Assembly (NCBI GenBank): GCA_022606135.1
Contig: JABYQN010000004.1
Span: forward strand, 2,914,001 to 2,978,000
Source: Fomes fomentarius
Lineage: Eukaryota; Basidiomycota; Agaricomycetes; Polyporales; Polyporaceae
Direction of reading: 5' to 3'
DNA length: 64,000 bases
The translations under genes and the position numbers were made by a program. Shown piece after piece: positions 11,000 to 20,819 of the stretch (position 1 is its first letter; every line of letters begins with the position of its first letter). The notes under the pieces are model-generated. The model saw only the letters and a list, made by a program, of their open reading frames with translations, searched no databases and had not been told where the DNA came from.

Positions 11000-11577
11000 C
11001 AGTAGGCCGTCTCTGCGGCACTCACGAAGTTCTCACTCGGTAAGGCGCACATGAATATTCTGGGTTCCGACCCCTGATCAATTTTGTTTCGTGTGGCGTC
11101 AAACGAGCCATAGAGGATCGTCTCGGAGGCATGGAGTATCTTGCATCATCTCAATGACCCTTCTTGTTAGCAATCAATGACGCCATGGGGTTCAATGAAG
11201 GTCGAGGGCTCACTGACATCACCCTCAGGCAGTGAACGTTCGAAAGGTGCTCAAAGACTACATTGACTGCTTGCATCCCGGAGTCAGGAAGTTGTATCCG
11301 CCCAACTTAAAACTCGACCGGCGGCAAAATGACCACTGTGATTCAAGCTGGAGCAGAGTATCCAGACCCATGAACGAAGAAAGAATACCAAAGGTACAAC
11401 ACAGCAAACTCTCAAACAAGTCCAACTGGCAATCCGACCCTCCACCGACTCGAAGAGTCCCTATTTCGATTTCTCAGTGACGTGCGCCCCGTCTCAGATC
11501 GCTGACAAGCGTATTGACCCAACGTCCCGCGCAATTGTCCCTGCAGGTCTCAAGAGTCGAACGCGAGCTTCAAGCTC
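11000..11577. other. Intergenic, no supported gene
   Basis: May contain unresolved first exons of the minus-strand LRR-like gene to its left. The open frame at 11232-11480 (plus) has no recognisable content. Confidence 0.35.
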
Positions 11578-12441
11578 TCACGCAGCATGATCCTGCCCCT
11601 CGTGCGGCCACTTAAACGGAATCCGCACCTCGAGCTCTGGGAACCACCTCACCCGCCCGTCCGCACCATTACTCCTGCGGATTGCGGTGACCCACACATT
11701 CTCAAATGGCGGCAGGCCGTTCTCCCATAACTCGCCCGCGATCGCGAGTGGCCAGTCGCCCTGTGCAAGACATTAGCACATCAGTCAGCAAAGTGAGAAC
11801 GAGCGAAGAAGCGCGAAAGGGGATAACATACCTGAGCAGCGGCCTTGTACTGCTCGCACACAATGAGCGAGAGGAGTTGACCCCATGTGAACCCGCGCAC
11901 GTCCTTCGTGAGCTCTGTCTGCAGCTGGACGGTCTCTCCGGGATACTGGCAAGGGGATATGTCAGTGCATGTCTGACTGGAACACATCGAGGTAGAATGA
12001 GGACTAGACGCACATATGCCCGCTGCACAATGACCTTGCCCGTATTTGACAAGTCATCAATCTTGACATGCGCACCCTCGACATTCTCCATCACAACCGG
12101 ATTCGCGACCCAATCCGAGCCCAAGGCTGTTTTCACTCCCTCGGTGACGTTCGCGTCGAAGCAGTCCTTGAGCCGCAAGCCAACCTTGCCATTGGGCTTC
12201 GTTGTGACAGGGAACGAGAACGCCAGGTCGAGGTCAAACGGGAGCGGCACATATGTGATCTCGGTGCACTGCTCGAGGCCGCGTTTACGTGAAATCGAGG
12301 AACAACCAACTGCAGAGTTGACAATTAAGTCAGCAAAATTCGAAGAGAAGGGGAGGGGAGAGATGGTCATGTACCCCGAGCACACACCCGGTGCAGCGCG
12401 GTTCCGGACGAGTACATAGGTGAGATTGGCGAGTGGCTCAT
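11578..12441 (-). CDS. Uncharacterised protein, 219 residues, four exons
   Basis: Exons 12441-12375, 12309-12014, 11945-11832 and 11760-11578 join in phase through three introns of 64-71 nt with standard GT..AG ends. The total is 219 codons plus TGA with no internal stop. The start ATG at 12441 is the only one that fits the phase of exon 2. The product has no obvious signal peptide or transmembrane helix. It contains stretches such as 'ITYVPLPFDLDLAFSFPV', 'LKDCFDANVTEGVKTALG', 'GETVQLQTELTKDVRGFTWG' and a C-terminal 'WVTAIRRSNG..RVRWFPELEV'. I do not recognise the family. The regular alternation of hydrophobic and polar residues suggests a compact beta-rich fold, but that is only an impression. 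Perfect phase across four exons argues for a functional gene. Confidence 0.7.
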
Positions 12442-13050
12442 TGTGGCGAAGCCGTGTGGTGTGTGGCTTGAAGGTGGAGAGCGGTTAACCGTGGGCAGCT
12501 GAGAGTTGTAAGGTGCGTTAATATACCTCGTAGGGATATCATCGGTATCGCGTCTATCGGTGGGACCACCCTGGTCCTTGCTGAGAAGGAAGTTGCTTTG
12601 GCGTGTAGGGCTAGACCCGCTTCAGATGCACCTTCGAGATAACCCTTTACCGTTGTGGCCCCCTGCGGGGATATATGCATATAGGTTTATCCTACGTTAC
12701 GTGATGTCAAGACGTTGTTGAAGACAGTGTACCTGTTGATGCAGCGTCAACGAAGCATAGCGGATGAAGGCAAAGATCGGCGGCCACTCACAAGTCCACA
12801 GGTGAAATCCAGACCGCCGCGCCAAGGCCTCCGACGAGGCAGATACAAAGCATACAGGCTCAGCGTACAAAGCACTGACACATGATCATCGACCTTGGAA
12901 TCGACAGAACTGTTACTTGAAGCTTTGGCTAGCCGGCGGGTGCATAGACTGAGACAAACGTGCCTTGAGCTTAACGCGTTGTACTCCATCCGGCCATCTG
13001 GGGGAGCAAATACCGACTGCCGAACGACGCGCATCATCACCCGCGCGACT
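12442..13050. other. Upstream flank, no supported gene
   Basis: Presumed promoter side of the minus-strand gene ending at 12441. Overlapping short open frames on both strands show no domain. Confidence 0.35.
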
Positions 13051-13059
13051 CTCGTCGTG

Positions 13060-13689
13060 CTGGGCTTTAGATATGAAAGCTTTGTACTGATCTCCGCCAG
13101 AGATCACGCCATCCGCTGCATACTACAATCGTGAGACCTCCGGCTGCGTTCTCCTTGCAGGCGCGACATCTGTAGTGAGTAGGATCGGTTCGATTGGGGC
13201 GGCTTGTAGGACTGCTGGCGTGGCGCGGACGTATTGGACGTAGATGCAAATGGTTGTGCATGGTGATTAGCGCTGTTCTTCGTGTTCTTATAGTTATTGC
13301 AGAGCAAAGGGATGGAGAGTGGTTGAGCTGTCGCAGTTCCTCCTTCCACTCTCCTAGAGGACGCGTATTGACGCATTCATCACTGTACGATGGAACACTT
13401 GGTCGCATGTTCGAGGGCGATCGCGAGGCTTTGGAACATGGTGCGAAGTGTCCAACGAACGGAGGGGACAAACGCACCTTCTCTCCTTCAGTGATATCAC
13501 AACCTCCGCAGCCGGTGTACATACTGGTGAGAGGAGACATGGTCGCTTGGGACGCACAGGGCACTCACAATCATTGTCCTCCGTCCTAGTCGTCGTCCAC
13601 TCGTCATACTCTCCCGAAATGACCACGCTGCAGCACCCTTCTCCCTTGTCATCGATGCCCGTTATAACACCGCTATAGACACCAGCATG
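13060..13689 (-). pseudogene. SRA-YDG domain protein, 3' part (split by LINE insertion)
   Basis: Reading the minus strand across the LINE gives 'LYLHHAG' (20.2 kb) continuing as 'VYSGVITGIDDKGEGCCSVV', 'ISGEYDE', then after a frame change 'VDDD*DGGQ*', an intron (gtgagt..caccag, about 13560-13516) and 'MYTGCGGCDITEGEK'. A further intron and a piece with 'RTCDQVFHRTVMNASIRV' follow. This is the characteristic order of the SRA-YDG fold ('SVV.SG.Y.D..D.GD.F.YTG.GG'), which binds methylated or hemimethylated DNA in UHRF1-type proteins. Two stops and at least one frameshift lie inside the domain, in addition to the LINE, so the gene was decaying independently of the insertion. The end near 13060 is approximate. 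Confidence 0.5.
13679..13689. repeat. Target-site duplication of the LINE, left copy
   Basis: ACACCAGCATG, identical to bases 20227-20237, directly before the LINE 5' end. It marks the insertion as a complete target-primed event. Confidence 0.9.
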
Positions 13690-13851
13690 AAAAACCCCTC
13701 TTGTCTCGCTACCACCACCAGCAGGTTTTTTCCCACGCTAAAGCTCTACTAGGGGAGGGCTCTGCGTGCGGTGACTCCTCTCTGGACGGTATTCACGGTA
13801 CACCCGACTTCAATTTCACTTACCTAAAGCACCTGGAGGGACCCTTTCACC

Positions 13852-15531
13852 ATGACCGATGGCCAGACGTCATTGACAGGCCAGGGAAAAAGAAGCACGG
13901 CGGCGGCGACTTCTTTAGGCGCCAGTGCCAGCTCATCGGCGAGCAGATCGGCGACACAGTTAAGACAGGCAAGAAAGCCTCCCACAACGCAGAAGACGCT
14001 CTTCGAGGACGCAGAAAAGCTCATCCCGGACCTCGACGCGGTGGTCGCTTTCCTGCGGCAGCGCCAACTCATCCCGCCAGGCGACGACTCGGTCTCGCCG
14101 GCGGCGCTCACGACCGGCCTACTGCATTTTGCCTTCGCCTCGCCGGCTCAGGATCTCGCTCGCAAGGGTCTCATTGCCTTCGCCCACGTAAGCAAGGCGG
14201 TTCTCGCTCGGCAGCTGCAAGATGTGTTGGTACCGAACATCGCGGAGCGGGTTGAGACCCAGATTCAGAACCGACTGGATCACCACACCACACTAATGGA
14301 GGAGAAGCTGGAGAATGCTACAACCGCGTTGGACGAGGTCAAAAGGGACGCGGACCAGTGGGTTGAGAGGCTGGTCGCTACGTGCATGCGGATGGAACAG
14401 GCGGAGGACATGGTGCTAGGATTGCACAAGGATCTGCAGACGGCGGTGCAAACCCCAGGTACGTCGCAAGCGGCGCCCTCCTCACTGACTCTCGAGGCCG
14501 CTCCTGTGCGTACACGCAGGGCGGTCAATCTGGCAGATCTGTTGCAGCGCCAGCTCCTCGTATGCGGAGCGGCCCTCAAGGACCCGCAGGGGAACTCTCT
14601 CACCGACCGGGAGGCCCTGGAGCGAGCCCGACAGGCGCTGGACCTTATGGAGAAGGACGGGCTCACACCGCCGGCGGGAAGCACAGTGGAAACAGCTAAG
14701 GTACAGTCGCACGGTGATGTTGTATTCACGTTCTCCACTATAGCCGCCGCGCGCTGGATCGTACGCCCACATGTGGCGACGGCCTTCTCCCGCAAAATGG
14801 GGATGGAGGCCCGGATCGTGGAGCGCCTTTACAGGCTGGTGGTCGAGGGCGTACCGGTCGGCTTCGAGCCCCACAGCGCCGCGGGCCTCCGGGCATTAGA
14901 GGAGGTGAACAATATGGAGAAGGGCTCGCTCAGCCGCGCAGACTGGATCAAACCTCCAGAGAAGCGCCACCCTGGACAACGCACGGCCTTTTTGCTACTC
15001 ACCGTCTCCGGCATCGAACAGGCGAACCGCGCGCTCAAGGGCCTCACCGTCATGGGGCGGCGCGCCTTGGTCCGGCGCGAGTTCATTGAACCCAAGCGCT
15101 GCGCGAAGTGCCAGAGCTATGACGGTCACTACGCCAGGGACTGCCCGTTAACGCATGACGTCTGCGCTACATGCGCAGGCGACCACCCGTCAGCGCATTG
15201 CACAGTGAAGGATCCGGCCCTCTACAGATGTGCAGGCTGCGACACTCAAGGTCATGCAGCGTGGGACCGTAACTGTCCTACGCTGCGTTCCAAGGTGCGA
15301 GCTCATGCTGCTCGTCGCGCTGACAGTGGTTTCAGGTTTTTCGTCACCAACAACCCGGAGACCTGGATCACCGAGGAGGAGGACTTGCTCCGTGCTCCTC
15401 CCCCGCCCACCGTATGGTCGCAAGTCCGCCAACGCTTCGTCGACGCCAATACACAGCAACAGGGCCCAGCGCAGGCCCGGCTCGACCGCTTCATGAACGT
15501 GCGACCACCTACTGATGCACGTCGTCCATGA
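13852..15531 (+). CDS. LINE ORF1, gag-like nucleic-acid-binding protein
   Basis: 559 residues. The N-terminus is Ser/Thr/Ala-rich. A segment around residues 140-200 looks coiled-coil ('LEENATTALDEVKRD'-type heptads), as expected for ORF1 trimerisation. The C-terminal third has three CCHC zinc knuckles starting at about residues 417 (C-x2-C-x5-H-x4-C), 438 (C-x2-C-x3-H-x4-C) and 460 (C-x2-C-x4-H-x6-C). Such proteins coat the element RNA and assist target-primed reverse transcription. The frame is fully open. It ends in TGA at 15529-15531, overlapping the ORF2 start by four bases (ATGA), which suggests translational coupling by termination-reinitiation. The ATG at 13852 lies in a plausible context and upstream ATGs are out of frame. 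Confidence 0.88.
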   Translation: MTDGQTSLTGQGKRSTAAATSLGASASSSASRSATQLRQARKPPTTQKTLFEDAEKLIPDLDAVVAFLRQRQLIPPGDDSVSPAALTTGLLHFAFASPAQDLARKGLIAFAHVSKAVLARQLQDVLVPNIAERVETQIQNRLDHHTTLMEEKLENATTALDEVKRDADQWVERLVATCMRMEQAEDMVLGLHKDLQTAVQTPGTSQAAPSSLTLEAAPVRTRRAVNLADLLQRQLLVCGAALKDPQGNSLTDREALERARQALDLMEKDGLTPPAGSTVETAKVQSHGDVVFTFSTIAAARWIVRPHVATAFSRKMGMEARIVERLYRLVVEGVPVGFEPHSAAGLRALEEVNNMEKGSLSRADWIKPPEKRHPGQRTAFLLLTVSGIEQANRALKGLTVMGRRALVRREFIEPKRCAKCQSYDGHYARDCPLTHDVCATCAGDHPSAHCTVKDPALYRCAGCDTQGHAAWDRNCPTLRSKVRAHAARRADSGFRFFVTNNPETWITEEEDLLRAPPPPTVWSQVRQRFVDANTQQQGPAQARLDRFMNVRPPTDARRP

Positions 15532-18500
15532 GTGGTCCCACCCCCACTCTCCGAATCTGGCAGCAAAATCTGAACAAATCCAACGTCGCACAGCAGGACA
15601 TGTTGAGCAAGATCCTTACGACTGACTATGATATCATTGCTTTGCAGGAACAATATGTAGACTTCAAGAATCTCACTAGGAGCACGTCGCACTGGAGGGT
15701 TCTCTACCCTACGCTGCGTGACCCTGACACGGCGGGCCGCACGCGCTCGGCCATTCTTATCAGCAAGAAACTCTCCACCAACGCATGGTCTCCGGTGACC
15801 ATACTGCACCCCGACATCACCGCAGTCACGATAAAGACCGAGCACGCCTCTATTCACCTCTTCAACCTATATGTCGATGGGAGCCATGACATGGCGCTCC
15901 ACGCTGCGGCGCATGTGACTAGGAGGCTTTGCATGGAGGAAGGGACCCACGAGTTCATCTGGCTAGGCGACTTTAACCGTCACCACCCGCGCTGGGACGA
16001 CCATGGCAACGATCATCTCTTTACCCGGCAGAATCTCGAGCGCTTGGAGCTACTGGTCCGTTATCTGGCAGAATTCGGACTGGACATGGCGCTTCCACCG
16101 GGAGTCGCCACGCTGGAGGCGACGCGCACCAAGAACACAACCCGCCCGGACAACGTCTTCTGCACAGAGGGCATCCTGGAGCGGCTACGCCTTTGCACTG
16201 CGCTCCCCGCCGATCGACTGGCGTGTACTGACCACTTCCCTATCCAGACGATTTTCGACATTCCGACTGCGGCGGCACCGGTGAGGCCGCGGCGCGACTT
16301 TCGCCGGGTGGACTGGGGTGATTTTGATCGCTCTCTGGCCGCGCGGCTGGAGGCGCGCAACCTCCCGGACAGGATTACCTCGGTGGCCCGTTTTGACAGC
16401 ATGTTGGACGCACTGATGTCAGACCTACAGGAGACCATCGCGGAACATGTCCCGATGGCTAAGGATACGCCCTACGCCAAGCGCTGGTGGTCGAAGGAGC
16501 TCACGGCAATGCGTCGTCAGAAGGAGAAACTGGGCAGACGCTCTCACCGCAACCGGGATGACAAGCAGCACCCAGTCCACGCTGAGTACCGCTGCTATCG
16601 TAACCGCTACACTGATGCCATTCGCATGGCCAAGAACAACTTTTGGAAGGCGTGGATCGACTCGGTCGATTCGCGCACTATCTGGGACGCTAATCGCTTC
16701 CTCAAGCGGGGATCTACTGACGGGGGCAGCGCTCGCATCCCCCCCATCAATGTGGTAGGGGTCGACGGGCAGAACAAGGTCCTTACGTCTAATGATGACA
16801 AGGGGAAGGAGTTCTATGACACCTTCTTCCTCCCCCCGAGCACGCAGCCTATCCCAAGCGGGCCCTACCCAGCGCCACGTTTCACCTTCCGCCCAATCAC
16901 TGACGACCAGGTGCGCAGCGCTATCCGAGTGCTGCGCTCCTTCAAGGCCCCAGGACCTGATGCCATTCCTAACGAAGTCTACAAACACTGCGCTGACACG
17001 CTCTCTCCCATACTAGGCACTCTGTTCCGTGCAACGTTCACGCTGCAGTACTATCCCGACCACTGGAAGCTCTCGGACACGGTCGTGCTGCAAAAGCCGG
17101 GCAAGTCGGACTACACTGTGGCCAAATCCTGGCGCCCGATCGCCCTGCTGAATTGCATGTCGAAGATTCTGTCCCGGTGTGTTGCAGACGTACTCGTATA
17201 CGAGGCTGAAAAAGTTCCTTGCTAGCTAATCTGCAGTTTGGAGGCCGGACGGGCCGCACGACAACTGACTCCATCCACTTAGTCACGAAGACCATCAAGG
17301 ACGCGTGGCGCAAGCAGCACGTGGCATCGGTCGTGTTCCTGGACATCAAGTCTGCGTTCCCTGCTGCTTCGCCAGAGCGTCTGTTCCACAACCTGCGGAT
17401 GCGGGGAGTCCCGGCGGAGTACGTCGATTGGCTTAGGGTAAAGTTAGAGCACCGCCACACCCAACTCAAGTTCGACGATTACGTCTCGGATGTGTTCGAG
17501 ATCTTTAGTGGCATTGATCAGGGCTGCCCGCTTTCGGTCATACTCTATGTGTTCTATAACTCTGACCTTATTGACAGCGCAGTTCTCAAGAACGGGGAGA
17601 CGGCGGTGGGCTCTATGGACGACGTCGCCCTGGTGGTCACTGGGAAGACGTTCGCGGCCTGCCATGACAAGATCCGCCAGTTCATGGAACAGATGGGAGG
17701 TGCGCTGGACTGGTCTCGCTCACACAACTCACGGTACTCCCTCGACAAATTTGGTCTCCTCAACTGCCAGGCGCGCATGCAGGGTCTTGGCCCGACACTG
17801 CACCTCACGGATGGCACGACAATCACACCTTCCAACCACCACCGTTTCCTGGGCCTGCTTGTGGACCACCAGCTTCGGTTCAAGCAACACGTGGCGCTGG
17901 CGTACTCCAAGGGCAGCAAGTGGGTGGCGCAGCTACGCCGCCTAGCAACAGCGCGCAACGGCCTCATGCTCGCGGTGGTCTGCCGTCTTTACTTGGCGGT
18001 GGTGGTCCCGAGTATGCTATACGCCGCTGACACCTTTCTGACCCCAGTGCGCATCCTCCGGGGGCAGAAGCGTCAGCATGGATCGGTTGGGCACGTCCGA
18101 CGCCTGGCGATGGTTCAACGCCAAGCACTCCTGGCCATGACAGGAGCCCTCCGCTCCACGGCAACTGACATTATGGAGGCCCACACTGACCTCCTCCCTT
18201 TTGACCTTCTAGTGGACAAGGTCTGTCACCGGGCGGCTGTCCGACTCTGCGCTCTCCCGGACGCACACCCACTTGCGGCCCATGTCCGCAGGTCGGGAGG
18301 CCGTTTTGTCAAGTCGCACCGTTCATTGCTTCACGAACTGCTGGACGCCTACCACAAGTTCCTGGATTACAAGCACACCGAGAAGATTCAGCCCGTCAGG
18401 CTTCACCCTCAGTGGCGGCCGTGTCACCGTGTCCATGTCATTCGCGATCGGGAGGCGGCGGCTGCAGACGATGCTCGCTGGTCGCGCCATGGAGCCTACC

Positions 18501-19450
18501 GAGTCTATACCGATGGGTCTGATGTCGACGGTGGAGTGGGCGCATCGGCCGTCCTTTATGGCCCAGGACGACAGCGGCCCAGAACGCTTCACGTCCACCT
18601 GGGTCCCTCCACGCGGCACACGGTCTATGAGGCCGAGATTGTCGCCACGCTCCTGGGACTCCAGCTTCTCCGCTCAGTCCCGCACCGCATCTGCAAGGCG
18701 TCCATTGCACTGGACAACATGGCAGCAATACAAGCATCAACACTGCGGACGTCGGCACCAGGGCGATACCTCACTGACCTATTCCACAGATACGTTAACA
18801 TACTCAAGAGGGAGCACCCGGAGATGCGGCTCACGCTGCGGTGGGTCCCAGGTCATGCGGACATGGAAGGGAATGAGGCCGCGGATGAGGCTGCAAAGGA
18901 CGCAGCACGGGGACTCACGTCGCCGCTCGCGCGACTGCCTAAGGAGCTGCGCCACCCTCTCCCCCTCAGTGTCTCAAGAGCACGCCAGAATTTCGTCAAG
19001 GAGCTCAACTGTCGCGCGGCCGACCGTTGGCGAGGTTCTCGCCGGAGCCTCCGGATGGTTGACATTGACTCCGGCCTACCGTCGCGCAAATACGCTGAGC
19101 GCATCTCCCGCCTACCGCGCAGACACGCTAATCTGCTCTTACAGCTCCGGACGGGTCATGTTCCCTTACAGACGTACTTTGAGCGCATCGGGAAGGCGCT
19201 CACCAGTACCTGCCCGACCTGTCGTGAGGCGCTGGAATCGGTTCGGCACTATCTCCTCAGCTGCCCGACCTATGTGCTGCATCGTGCAGTGCACTTCCGG
19301 CCATTGGGGTACTCCGGCCGCAAGCTCTCCACGCTACTGAATTCCGACGACGCCCTCCGCCCCCTCTTCGCTTATGTCAACGCCACTGGGAGGTTCAGGC
19401 AGGTCTTCGGCTCCCTGCCGGACCTCCCCGAAGACGAGGAGGACGACTGA
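15528..19450 (+). pseudogene. LINE ORF2: endonuclease, reverse transcriptase, RNase H (one frameshift)
   Basis: Part 1 (15528 to about 17212) holds the endonuclease/exonuclease-phosphatase domain: Glu near residue 41 in 'IIALQEQ', 'WLGDFNRHHPRW', 'RPDNVF' and 'TDHFPIQ'. The RT begins at 'KAPGPDAIPNEVYK'. At the A-run 17209-17213 the frame changes by one base, and part 2 runs from about 17213 to TGA at 19448-19450. Part 2 has RT motifs 'FLDIKSAFPA' and 'GIDQGCPLS', and the catalytic box reads 'GSMDDVAL' (17609-17632), with Ser where Tyr is normal. RNase H follows with 'YTDGS', 'YEAEIVATLLGL', 'ALDNMAA' and 'GHADMEGNEAADEA', then a C-terminal C-x2-C-x8-H-x4-C knuckle near 19210. All domains are full length. 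The frameshift and the Ser in the YxDD position make activity of this copy doubtful. Confidence 0.85.
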
Positions 19451-20208
19451 TTCCCTCCACCTGCTTATCCCCCCCCTCTTTTCTTTTTGCATTGCATCGC
19501 TCACTCCCTTCCTCCTCCAGATCCTTCTCCCGCAACCTGGGTGGTGGGACCGTCCTAGACGTGCAACTCGCCCCCTCCAAACAAACCTCGCCTTCACCTC
19601 CCGCGCTCAACGCCGGGACGGGTTCAAGCACTGTGCGAGCCGTGCACGCGCACAACGTGGCGGCCTGCGCCCGGCGCCCAAGAGTCTCGATGCAAGCGGC
19701 TCTCAATACCCAGCTGTCCTCACCTTCTGCTGCCCATACGCACTCCTTGGCATGGAGCACATGGCTTGCACGGCCCACTGGGGGGGTAGAACGGCCCGCG
19801 CTCGGTGTCGGGGTGCCCACGCGTAGCCCGGCACTGCGGTGTCCCGACTTGAACCCGTCAGTTTAAAAGGCTCCCGACCTGCCTGTGATCCCACCACATT
19901 CACGTCCCCTCGGCACCTGCCCCTCATGTTGAGCGCGCACATGCACAGCGTACTTCGTTTATTCCCACTAGCAACTGTTTACTTACATGCATCCCTCCGG
20001 TCTCGGTCTCCTCTCTCGGTCTCTCTATCTCTCTCTCACCCTTACCTTACCTCTACTATACTAATGGCCCCGCACACGCCGCGGTTTCGCTCCCCACTCC
20101 CCTACCTACGCTTAGAGAACCCCCGTACGTCTAGTGCACGCAGTTTGTCGACATGTGGTGTCTTGCCTACCATAGGGCCCGGCCCTCCAGGGCAATAAAC
20201 AAGGATTC

Positions 20209-20237
20209 AAAAAAAAAAAAAAAAAAACACCAGCATG
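20209..20237 (+). repeat. LINE poly(A) tail and right target-site duplication
   Basis: A run of about 18-19 A (20209-20227) follows AATAAA (20194-20199), then ACACCAGCATG (20227-20237), matching the left duplication. One A is shared between tail and duplication. Confidence 0.92.
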
Positions 20238-20410
20238 GTGAAGATAGAGCCTGAGCCATTGTGAGATGAGTGCTGACAACACTCGGGAGGCCGTAGAGAC
20301 TAGTACTGGTCTGCCTCTCAAACGTCGGGCCCGACCAGATGGTACTTCGGACCGCTCGCGATCTATGAATGCGTGGACCTGTTGGCTTCCAGCTTCAAGA
20401 CGATGCACGT
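20227..20410 (-). pseudogene. SRA-YDG domain protein, 5' part (upstream of LINE insertion)
   Basis: Minus-strand exon sequence reads 'SALISQWLRLYLHHAG' up to the insertion point. Removing the LINE and one copy of its target duplication joins it directly, in frame, to 'VYSGVITG' on the other side. Upstream of this, in another frame, 'GPTFERQTS' resembles the 'VGTTFE.R' element that precedes the domain core. The start of the gene was not found. The far limit at 20410 is approximate. Confidence 0.45.
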
Positions 20411-20815
20411 AAGCGTTGATGTGTGATTAGATGGTGTTCAGAGAGCAGCACTGTCCGAGATTTGAGAACGAGAAGGGATGAGAGAGAATACTTATGCGAG
20501 TAACTGAAAGTAGGAGCACGGTTTCACGTTGTTATAACACTAATAGTTGGTCGTCTCAGATTCTCACGATGTGGTCAATATCATGTTACTGCCAGTGTTA
20601 TCTTGGCACAGAGTACCAGGCGGAATACACTTATATCTTCTACAATTCATCTGTAGCACTTCCCCCGACCTTCGGGGCCTGCGAATCCATCAGTATCGCG
20701 AACCAGGCGTCGACGAAGTCCCGTCGGTGCTAGCCGGGAATGAACATGCACGTTGTATGACGTTCAACTTCTCCCAGCACACCGACTCCTCAGCTCGTGG
20801 CTTCGTCACCTTCGT
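20411..20815. other. Intergenic, no supported gene
   Basis: Overlapping short frames only. Contains the 3' flank of the minus-strand gene that follows. Confidence 0.35.
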
Positions 20816-20819
20816 ATAT

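Larger units (their letters stand above)
13690..20226 (+). mobile_element. Full-length non-LTR retrotransposon (LINE, Tad-like)
   Basis: The element is 6.5 kb and bounded by an 11-bp target-site duplication. It has a short 5' leader (13690-13851), a gag-like ORF1, an ORF2 with apurinic endonuclease, reverse transcriptase and RNase H domains, a 3' untranslated region of about 760 bases, AATAAA at 20194 and an A tract from 20209. The presence of an RNase H and a C-terminal zinc knuckle points to the Tad clade of fungal LINEs. The complete 5' end and preserved duplication suggest recent insertion. ORF2 has a single frameshift, so this copy is probably not autonomous as read. It sits antisense to the SRA-YDG pseudogene. 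Confidence 0.92.
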
